From contig CM065321.1 in assembly GCA_033032175.1 (NCBI GenBank), positions 6,718,501 through 6,782,500 on the forward strand: a stretch of DNA of 64,000 bases. Reading direction: 5' to 3'. Positions 29,801 through 41,800 of the stretch are shown piece after piece. The stretch is from Saturnia japonica (taxonomy: Eukaryota; Arthropoda; Insecta; Lepidoptera; Saturniidae). Position 1 is the stretch's first letter. Every line of letters starts with the position of its first letter. The notes under the pieces were generated by a model that made no database searches, was not told where the DNA came from, and worked only from the letters and a program-made list of their open reading frames with translations. The position numbers were made by a program, and so were the translations under genes.

Positions 29801-32800
29801 CTATTACACATTACAAATCACACGAGACAATTAAGAAGGTACCTAGGAAAAATCGAGCAAGGAAGACCACGCCCCTTAAGGATATGCGTAAAATTCTTAT
29901 ACTTAAAAAGGACCCTTTTAAAGGCTTGAATGAAATCTGAAAGGAAGTTTTCAGTTTTAACTTTCGTAACGTATAAGCAGGACTAGTTCGAAGCCGTTTA
30001 GTTGAAGCAAAATTGTTTGGCAGGGCTGCTCGGAAAACTTCTTACCAAACAACATAAGGTAACTCGTTTATCCTTCGCGACAAAATATGGCAGTTGGATA
30101 GTTCAACAATGGAAGAAAGTTCTATTTTCCAACGAGACTAAAATAAATAAAATTAATCCCGATGGCAAACGATATATGAGGCGTCCTATTAACGCTGCTT
30201 TGAATAATAAATATGCAAAAAAGATAGTTAAACACGACGGAGGAAATATCAAAGAAAGGGGCAGTTTTACGGGTTTCGATATTGGTCCTGTAAGGAAAAT
30301 TGAAGAGTTGCTGGATCAACAGTACGAAACTATATTGGAGGAGACAATGATTCATATGCTGATGGACAATTACCTGTGACGTGGATATTTCAACACGACA
30401 ACGATCCGTAAAATACGGAAAATAGTATTATATTAACGAATTTATTACAGTAAATTCGGTATCGGATTTATATTATTATACTAGCGGTGTGCCCGCGGCT
30501 CGGCACCTGTTTGTTACTACGCAGTGGTTATTTAAATCCCGTAATTTTATTTTCACTCATATTGTTGACAATTCAATTGTGGAGTGGCATGAATTTGTCA
30601 TATACAATTTTCATCAAAATTTGTTATTCCATTCTACGATTTCTAATACATTATTAAAGATTCTTATAGCCTCTCAATTATAGTATGATGTATGCTTCCC
30701 GTCTGCAAAATAAATTGGTTAAGAATTGATGAATTTTTTTGTTTTTTATTTCTAGAAGTAATATCGACAATTCTTATAGCCCATCAATTATTTAATTACT
30801 TATACTTCCCGTGTACAAAATTTCACCATAATCGGTATTGAATGAAAGAAAATATTTGTTTACGATTTCTAAGTTATAAAGAATTTTTTTCATACCCTAT
30901 CAATAGACTAATGACATGAGTATCCCGTGTACAAAACTTCATTAGAGTCGGCCAAGCTGTTTTTGAGTTTAATCCGGAATGTTTTTTATTTTTATTTTTT
31001 GAATGGCATAATCGTTATCAGTGTCATTCAACAGTATGCCTATCGGGAAATTTAGCCAAAAAAATTGACTGATATAGATATCTATAGATAATTAGGCCAA
31101 CTTGTTCTAAAAGTAGAAACGATGGTACTTTCTGTTTCTAATTAGTTGACCACCACTGTATATGTATACAGAGTTACGAGGATTCCTAGTGGACCACACT
31201 TTTACGATGGACTTTTATGCAGTGAAGCTACACGAGTCAGCCCGAAACACTTCGGAATTCATTTGAAAATACCGAATATAATGTTTAATTAATATTATTC
31301 CTACTCAAGTCTAAAACATAGTCCGACTGTATTAGGTACTTGGTATGGGGGCTTCCGTATTTCTTACTTAAATGCAAAAAAAAAAAGAAAAAAAAGATTT
31401 TTTTTGTTATATGCATTTTATTATACTCCTTACTTACTACTTTAGAACAAAAACTCGTGTCATAAATTCATAGTTAAGGTAAATTTGCCTGTTAAGTACT
31501 TGATGCTCGCTTTTTCAACATGTTCAGTAGGATACATGAACAAGTGACCGGCAAACGATACGAAGTAAGATATAAATTTATTACTTAAATTGACTATTTT
31601 ACATAATTTATGGGTATTTAAATGACTTCTAAAAATATAAAGGTGTCCTTAGTTATTAAGCGAGTTCATTGACTTTTTGTTTAAAGATTATTTCACATTA
31701 AACTGCAGTTGTGCAAACATACTTTAGTTGAAAACAATTTTCGTTAAGTAGGTACACTTCAATATTAACTACTAAATACTATCGATTTGTCTCATATAAA
31801 CAACTTAATTAGTACCATTAAAACCATATAATTTGTTATTATACTTATTACGTATTAGGTGATTACAATTACGTTAACAGTGTTGTAGTTTTCATAAAAC
31901 TAAATCCACCCACACCTAAATTACATATTATTACGATAGAGCTAAGCGATAGCATAAATCGCTAAATATCAGCTTCAAAATAGCAGTCATAATGTATGAT
32001 CTAAATTTGTCATTTTGAAGTAAATATTTAGCTATTTCTGCTGTCGCTTAAGATAGATTGACTTGTTTTTGTCTAAGGCCATAACTTGTGAATATTATTA
32101 GCGCGACTGCTGTGCTCGAGGTCCTGGGTTAGATTTCCAGGTCGAGCAAAGTATTATTGGGGTTTCTATGAAATTCTCAGTAGCAGCCGGGAGTTTGGCT
32201 TTGTGCCCGATTAATGGCAATGGGCTCGCCCCCTATTACATGGGAACTAAAATCTACCCGGCGAAATGTGGGTGTACATTAATACACAGTACAGTAGTTC
32301 ATGAGCACACCTCTCCCTGACCCTTCGGGGATAGAGGCGTAATGTTATGTTGCAATGTTATATTTTTGCAAGTTTTTATTTAACTTGCTTTGTTAGTATG
32401 GGTCAAATCTTGCAACTGCATTTTCAAACAGTTATCCCCAAGCAATTACTTATACGTTTAGTTTGGTTAATAAAGCATGGTTAGCTAAGTGACGTCCTTT
32501 AAAATCCAACATGGCTAACTCCCAAAGATGGCGGACCAGTTATTCCCATGCACCCCCATGAAATGGGTAGCAAATGTAAATTTACTGAGACGAATGAGAA
32601 AAAAAACTTTTTAAAAACAACCTATTATTCAATAATTTTAAAAGCTTGTAGCGGAAATAAAATAGTGAGAAAGGGGAATTGAAGCTTTTAAAATGATTGG
32701 AATATTGAATAAAAGCTTATTTTTAAAAAGTTTTTTTTAATTAATATTTTTCTTCATTTTTAAATACATACAACTTATACCAATACAACTGAATTACATA

Positions 32801-35800
32801 TTTGAAGAAAAAAAATTAAGTCGCGTTTGATCCATACTCGACTGTTACTCTATTTTGGTTTGTCACGTGTCAGGATCTGCAGGTGTAACTGCTGCCAGCT
32901 CCAGCTGCCAAGAGACTTGGAGGCCGGTATGAAAACGGCGACCGTCGATGAATAGCCGATGTCTCGGTGGTAGCCGTTGTTTTTGGATGGTACTGTGTTT
33001 ATTACCAAGTACAAAAATAAATTTCTTAATAGTGTATGTTAATTATCGACGTCTTATTTACAGCCTTATTTTATGTGTTAGTATTTGTTTGCAACATTTT
33101 GTAACATATTGACATTATAGATGCATACATCTTTTTACAAATTATTTATTTAATAGTCGTTGTTATTATAATTATGTTTTAGTATAAAAACAGCGTTTAA
33201 GAATGTTCTTTTGATATATTATATTTAATATGTTAATAGTACAGTTGTCTCAAAACACAAATAAAATGAAATCACATTGTGAGTATTTTTTCGTTTTGTA
33301 ATAATTAATAAATTATATTATTATTACTTTCGAAATTAAATGATAAAATACAATTAATAATTTTACTTCTCTGTAGGAACAGAATATTCAAAAAAATTCA
33401 TTAATATCCAAAAAATTTTATCATCACTTTTTTAGTTAGTATTTATTTATTATTATTCGTGCAAAATAATATAGGTTTCATATAAAATTGTTACAAATTA
33501 TATTTGTTGCCCCAAAGGAAGTAGTAGTAAGTAGTTGTTATATTTTAGTATGTTTGTAAGGAAATGTATGGAATCAGTTCCAGTTCCTGAAACAAATGAG
33601 TACAATGGCTCTGGTGGTGCCAATGGCACTAATATCATTTTTCCATTTGTGCAACACAATCCATTTGCTTCATTTTTGTATTTCAATGCCTTACTATATG
33701 GGCAAACTAAGTTCATAGCTCCAATAGCAACGCATTCGTAGGAACTGCAGTCAATTGAAACATCGTAACTGAAAGTCCAGTGCCGTCTTTACCCGGGGGT
33801 GCAAGGGGTGCGAGGCACCCGGGCGCAGAGTCCTACGGGTCGCAAGCCAACCGCCATAAGTTTTGATAGGTATCTACTAGCCTACTACCACAACAACCCT
33901 GACTAACACTGTGGCACACGCAAGCAGAGCCGAGTTAGTTATTTAAGTAAAAATATAGGTACCAATAACATTATTCAATAATCATACGTATCGTTTTAGT
34001 GAAGACACAGAATGTTTCTTTCGACACGTATCATACCACTCCCGCTCGCAATGCGCAAGTCAATTCAGCTCTTTATTACTATTAAAATTATATAAAAAGT
34101 ATATCTGTAATTACTCGAAGTATCTTCGATACACTTTTGCTACTTTAATGGAAGTTCATTGACGCCTCTGCTATAGAAATCCTTAGCACGGGAATCGATG
34201 AACTCTTTAAAGGCGTTTTTTCCTCTGTAAAAAGTTATCCAAATTCCGAAATAAATGGAAATCAATTCCCAGTGAACACATTTAAGTCAATGTGACACCT
34301 GAATGACATCGAGCAATATCACGCGTTATGTAACAAAAATTACTGAGTAATAAGTTAGAAATGACTTATTATATCGTTATTTTTATGTAATGTGCTGGTG
34401 TAACAAGTTTGATATATCTGTGACGTACTTTTCACATTCGAGATGATTCATGACAATTCATGATGCGGGAAATTAGAACCCTGACATAATTTTAATAAAA
34501 ATATTGGCGGTAAAGGGTCGATAGCGTGAATATTTTTATTATCTTTTATATCGACTAAATTATCAAGTTACTGCTAAAGTAACTGTGAACAAGATTCGCA
34601 CTTGCATATTAGAATGTTGTGATGTAAAATTCTGATTTTATTACTATATCTACTGTACGTAAAATAGACTTGTCAGTTGTACGGAAAAATATGAACTCTT
34701 ATATTATGTAACAATATACTGTTCATATTACATCAGCTGAACGTAAGATACAAAATATTCTATTACATCACATTATAATCACAGAGCATGACATAACTTA
34801 AACATCACTAATCATATCAGTCTTATGTCATGTGTATATCAAAAGGCTGTGACCGTATGCCTTGTGTGTGATGGTCAAGGTAAGATAACGTGTTCACTGG
34901 GTTGGAGCAAGGGCTGGTGCGTACGGTGGGTCACGGAGAGTTTCCAGCCGTACCTACTCCTGTAGTTACGAGACGGTCTGTTGTGCGGTGTATACACAAG
35001 TGTTGTGAAGAAAGAATGGACTACAACAATTCACATGTCTCGATTGTTTAATAGCGAGCGCGTTCATCATAATTTGCAATTCTTAACAGTTCACCTCTGC
35101 AGTAAAGTTTGGCTGCCTCCTGTGCCCAACCAACCAATACGACGGACGATTTCGATTATCATACATGATCTTACCAAAATCCGATTCAGAATCCCTTCAC
35201 TGTGGCATGAATTCAGAAACAGCTCGATGGATTAATGGTGTATAAGGGGAAGCTACTCTAAAATAAATCACGGTAGGTTTTTGGTTCCAACGTTTACGTT
35301 CTGGAAATTTAGACCTACGAAAGAAACCCCGTGGACGGCCGGAAACCCTAATTGATAATATAGAATTAAAGGTGATCGAGGAAGAGGATTCATCGCAAAC
35401 CACGACAGAGTTAGCGGCGGGCTTCGGTGTGAGTGATAAAACAATTTTAATTCACATGAAACAAATTGGAAAACTAAAAAAGCTCGAGAAATGGGTACCG
35501 CATGAATTGACTGAAGCACACCGACAAACGCGCATTCAGTGCTGCGTTACATTACTCAACCGTCACAATAATGAAGGAATTTTGAATCATCTTGTTACGT
35601 GCCGAAAAATGGATCCTTTACGACAATCGGAAACGCTCAACGCGGAAACAGTGGTTGAACCCAGGAGAACCGAACAAATTTTGTCCCAAGCGGACTCAGA
35701 AAAGATACTGGTGAGTGTTTGGTGGACCAATGCTGGTGTCCTACACTACAGCTTCCTAAGATCTGGCCAGACGATAACGGCAGATCTGTATTGTCAACAA

Positions 35801-38800
35801 TTGCAAACCATAATGGAAAAGCTAGCCATTAAACAACCGAGACTGGTCAATCTCTCTAGCCCACTGTTGCTTCAGGACAACGCTAGACCTCATAGTTCAC
35901 GACAGTCATTCACTAAATTAAAGGAACTGCGGTTGGAATGTATCCGACTCTCACCATACTCCCCAAACCTTGATCCAACAGATTACCACTTTTTTCGGAA
36001 TTTGGACAATTTCTTGCAAGGAAAAAAAGTTGAATTCCGATGAAGCTGTCCAAATAGCCTTCAAAATTTTTATTGATTCTCGCTCTCACAATTTTTTCAG
36101 CAATGGAATCAATGAACTAGTAGCTATAAAATGGCGAAAGTGCTTAGATAATAATGGTTCATACTTCGATTTATAGATATAATGGGGCTCCCTATATATC
36201 TCTAAGATAATATATACAAAAATCTATGTAACCGTTAATGAAGAAGACACAATTCTCTATTTTCTATTCAACTACCTATATTAAATTTCTACTTCATACT
36301 TTTAATTTTTTCTAGCTATGTTAATTATTATAATCCTGGCCATGATGGGTACGACGAGCGGTAATCTTATCATATTATTAAACAAATGCCCGCATTGCTC
36401 GATATCTGAGAAAATGTTTGGTCTTATATCACTTTCATGGGGACGTCAGCCAGGAGAAGTATGCTTTACAAAATGTTTGTAAGTATTTAATGTAATGATG
36501 TTCGAAATTATGTTCAATTGTTTTGCATGCAACATGGTTACCGCACTATTTACCTTTTTAATGTATATAATCAAAGTGAAAAAGGACTACAGGACATTTC
36601 TAATGGGAAGTTTTCCCTTTTGCGTAGAGCTCTTTTAATAACTAAAGACATAGCGCAATCTAATGTGACTATTTATCTTATTTCAGGAACCTTTGTATAA
36701 GTAATGTCGTTGATGTTAAATTAGACATGTGTGTGCCAACAATACATTTGCTAAATATTGCAACTTCTACAAAACCTAAGTCAACAATAGGAGTCTCAGT
36801 TTCCACGCCTAACTCGCCAACGACTCCATCACAAACAAACACATTGCCGATGCATGCCTCAGCCTCAGCTTCCACTACATCACCAACAACTTCATCACAA
36901 ACGACTCTGCTGGAGATGACTCCATCGCCGACGGCTCTCTTGTTGTCGACCTCAGTACCGACAACTTTATCGCAAACTACTTCGTTAGAGACAACTCAAT
37001 CACAAACAACTTTCTCGCAGTCGACTCTACTAACAACAAGTTCATTACAAACTCCATCGCCGATAACTCTTTTGCCGTAGACCCTACTACAACTTGTCAA
37101 TACTTGGCTTACAATGGAAATGAATCTGTTCATTCTTGCTAACAGATTAAAGATAGCTTAGCTGAATAGTAAAGTATCATCATTTTGTTTCAGACGTCAT
37201 GGTTCACTTTAAAAAGGAATCCAGTACAATAATAGAATGACATAATAGGGATATATTATACCGTAGATTCAGTTTGCTTATTCAAAATGAACATATTATT
37301 TTTATAGGTATTAAAAATATCTGAGAATTTATTAAACTTCAGTAATGTAGGAATACGTATAAATCATTTATATTACATATTATGTATATAATACTAGCGG
37401 TCGCCCAATGATCGAAATTCAACCAGCTACTTTTTAATCATAGACTAGTTTCTTTTTGACATTTGCAGTATAAGCCTAAACAATTAATATTACATCGTTT
37501 GCTGTTACTGTTCGTTGAGTGATAATGTCAATATTTGGGGGGGGGGGGGGGGGGGGTCTAAGTTCAATGGCACTGGTCAGGTTAAGATTCGCAGTATTAA
37601 ATTATTTAATTTATTATATTAGTAACAGTTAATAATATATTAAATTAAATAAATTAATAATACTTCACTATAGACCATATATTTATTAACATTTTCTTGT
37701 GGTATTAGAATACTAGTGACCCGCCCCAGCTTCACACGAGTACAATTTACAAAATGGAGTATTATATATTTAAAAAAGCCTGATTTAGAATTTATCGCTT
37801 TAATATTGATAGATTACAACTTCATAACTGTCTCTAGCCTAGTGGTCTTAAATGCGACTGCTGTGCTCGAGGTCCTAGGTAACATCCCCAGGTCGAGTAA
37901 AGCGTTATTTATTTATTTATTTAGCGCGCCAACAAAGTAACAACATATGATACATGTTTATATTTAAGTTAAACGAACACATTTCAATAATAATGTAGTA
38001 CTCCACTTATAGACGAGCACAGCATGCAACAATTTTCGAGCATTAATAATATGTGATTAAAGTATGTTAACAAAGTTGATAAAAATGATAATATTAATTA
38101 AAAGCTAACAATAATAATACAAAATAACGTTAATAATATAAATATTGAATCATGTCATAATTAGTGAATTTTAAAGATTTAAGAGAAGTCAAAGAACTGA
38201 AGAATATGTCAAGACTTTGATCGTAAATTTCATTAAATATCTTAGATATGGGCCATACAGGAGACTGCATGCCCATGTTTGTACGTATGAAGTTAGAAGC
38301 GAAAGGAACATATTATGTGCAAGATCTAGAATTTAGACGTGGTACCATAAGTGAAATTCTCTGTAAAATATCCGGACTGTCAACCAAATCATTCAGTATT
38401 TTATACAAAAATAATATCTCAAACATAGAACGTCTGCCTTGAAGAGAAAGTGAGTTTAACTTTTTTAAACGCTCGTCGTAGTTATTATTGCATGGGACCA
38501 TATGGTACTGAGCAGAGATTTGTCGAAAGAATCGTTTTTGAACCCGTTTTATATTATATACATGCACTGCGTAAATAGGATCCCAAATTATGCAATTCAA
38601 TTCCAGCTGACTTCTTACAAGAGCGTTATAAATAATCATTTTTGAAGTCACGCATCTGAAATCCTTAAAATTTCTAGAAATAAAACCATGCTTTCTAAAC
38701 GCCTTATTTACAACGGAATCTATATGACTAACGAAACGCAGTTCCGAATCCATCACTACACCAAGGTCACTAATTACACTAGATTCTTTCAAAATAGACC

Positions 38801-41800
38801 CATTTAATTCGTATGATGTTTTTATTTTATTTTTCCTCTTACGATTAAACTTGATATGACTACATTTTGAAATATTGAAATACATGTTATTGTTTTTGCA
38901 CCAATTATGTACATTATTAAGATCTTGTTGGGGGTAGTATGCGTCTGTACTGTTAGTCATTTTATAAATATAAGAATATAAATTATCAGTAGAAGCTCGG
39001 AGTTTGGCTTTGTACCCGATTAATGACAATAGGCTAGCTCCCTATTACATGAGACCTAAAACATACCCGATGAACTGTGGGTGTACACATCTGCTTAAAA
39101 ATTCGGGGATAGAGGCGTTCTGGTATGTTATGTCATTTCATATTTACGAATAGTGCACTTAATGCGCCGCGCAATTCATCATTGGTGGGAAGCGTCGGCT
39201 AATCGACCGCGACCGGTTTTGCTGAGAGGGATTTTTTAAATCGCGCGTAATTTTGAATTCTGTATATCCTCTACGGTATTCATTTAAATGGAAAACTGTA
39301 AAAGACAATTTTAATCTACATTAAATTCCCAAGTTAACTAATAAAGATTAATAATACTCAATTGGAGAAAATAGCAATTATTATGTTGAAGATAAAAATT
39401 GTTATTGTGAGTCTACCTTGGGAGATAGACATAAGCCATTGTTTGGGCTTTTTGAAGAACTACAATTCTTTACGACATTATTTTGATGTATCTCATAAGG
39501 TTTAACCAGCGTAAGCCATGTAAGCTCCCGAAAATCATTTTTTGAGGACTTGATTACAAATAATTGAATTTTCTCTACTATAAAAACTTAATTGGAATGT
39601 ATTGGATATGTAAACCTTCCGTAAAAAAACATCTAAACAGTAGTGAAAAACCGCAATAAAATCCATTACGTAGTTTACAAAATCTAAGAGTACATAGGGA
39701 CTGACAGCGGGAAGCGACTTTACTTTATACTATGTAATAAAGATATTGTTTTCCACCGCACCTTTTTCTACCGAGCCGAGTGTTGAATTATTTTAATTTT
39801 CAATTATCTCTTAAACCATATGTCCCAATTATATGCTACAAAGGACAAATCTTAACTTCATAATACTGCCTTTATGATGAAAGTAACTTTTGCTCGTAAG
39901 GATTAATATGCCATGCGTAAAAATAAGTAATGCTCATGAATCACTTTTTATTTTCAACAAATGTTTGTCATAAATACCTTACTGTGTCTTATGTATTAAA
40001 TATAACATATGCTATCGCGGACTTTTTTAGATATACTAAGGACCAATATTTTTGTAGAAAATTTCATTCACGTATCATTAAACATTTAGCCAGCAAAAAG
40101 CAGCTCGGGAGTGCTTTCTCTTCCGACTTACTTAACAAAAGTCCATATTTTATAACTATACTATTTATTCCTCGTGAAACTGGCTATCATATACAAAACG
40201 ATTTTTTCGGATCCGATTGGTAGTTCCAGGGATTATTGTGTTTAAGCAAACATACAAATAAAAAATCTCTTCTGCAGTATTATATTATAGTATTAGTATA
40301 GATAGAAGTTTATGGATATATGATATTTTAAAGTGATACCATTGCATAAATATGATCATATAATTATTCTTTCATAAAAATTTACTGTACTCACTCTTTC
40401 CATTTCCACGAAATCCAAATCCAATTTCGTACCCTCAGCACCTCCCATTTTCTCTGTAACATACTGCAAAGGAAACAAATATTTAAATCATTGAGATCTA
40501 CAAAATGTAACACCAGTCTACCTTCTTGCAAGTGTATGACAAATTTACACAACATATGTAGGTAAATAGTAGGTATAAAATAAATTTAGTATTTAATAGT
40601 AGTAGAACCTAGAGATCTGTGAGTCAAACCAGTGCAAGGTTTAACTATGTTAGCACACACAACTGTTTTGTTATGTTTTGAACGATATTATAGCAACGTG
40701 CATTGATATTTGACGCGTACCTAGCAACTCCTCGAGAGTAGTAGATGATAATGATTGACCTCAGGACTGTGCTCTGGTTGGTTATTTATAGATAACTAAC
40801 TATAGTCTGCCTTTGCAGTGACCGCATCAGGTGGGCTGCATACATGTATACTACTTCCTTACAGTACAGAAATATAAATTGTATTCGATTAGCCGTATGC
40901 CTGATGGAATTTCCCATCAGCAACATCTCAAGAGTTTAACCACCTTAGGAAACGAATTTTCAAAAATAATTTCTTATAATTTACATAAAAAACTCCTTCT
41001 ACCTCCTCCTAGATGCACTGTTTTAATATGTGCGTCGATCGGCTATAAGAATAATATTAAGCTTAATTAATTTAAATTAGAAATATCGAAGCGAGTCTCA
41101 TATATAGTCCGCAGCAAGTAAATTAGATGTGGGTAGTGATAGTAGTATATAGCATAGTGATTTGTGGGTATTTTATTATTCTTATTTTATATTTATTCCA
41201 AATTATTCTTAAGTCGCGCGTCGGAGTTGACACGCACAATTTTTTTTTTAATTATATTTTACGAAATATGTTAGGTATGTTATACGGTTAGAGATTTATA
41301 TTTGCTTTATCCTCAGTTAGAGTAGAGAAGTATTTCCGCGAAAGCGGTCTATGAAGTGATCATATCTATAATAGTACGACTAAAGGTGCAAAAATATTAT
41401 ACGTTGCGTTAGTAGAAGTCGGTAAAATACTATACGTAATAATGGAACACGCCAAATAATTTTCCGCAAACAATCAAAGCTGCAAATTTCAAGACTTTAT
41501 AAATATGGTTAAACCTGCGGGAATAACGGGAAAGCGGTACAATAGGGGATGTCGAGGTTAGGACCTTGGCCGAAATTATCCTTATACTTTGTTATCACTC
41601 AGATCGAAATGTTATTAACGGTGAAAATCTCTCACTTGTATGGTCATAATTACTACTCTGTTATTAATGCCCGCACCCTGCCTAACTTAATTTAACTTAT
41701 ATGTGAAAAGTAGTCATTAGTTAAAACACCAATTACATTATCCAGCACGATGGGAATTAAACCAGGTAGACTAACAATTCTACAAGGTGTAGGTAAATGA

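Larger units (their letters stand above)
29302..40394 (-). other. EndoA: EndoA intron 3 (11.1 kb) with nested gene and mobile elements
   Basis: Carries Tc1, mariner, Helitron, SINE and LINE remnants and, on the opposite strand, the two-exon secreted-protein gene at 36318-37080. Stretches 31160-31930, 33000-33500, 33860-35190, 37100-37820 and 39130-39780 are otherwise AT-rich without supported genes. A GC-rich palindrome (CCCGGG ends) sits at 33792-33822. Confidence 0.75.

Noticed and set aside
40831..41070. 79-codon plus frame in EndoA intron 2
   Set aside because: No recognisable domain, splice signals or repeat relationship.
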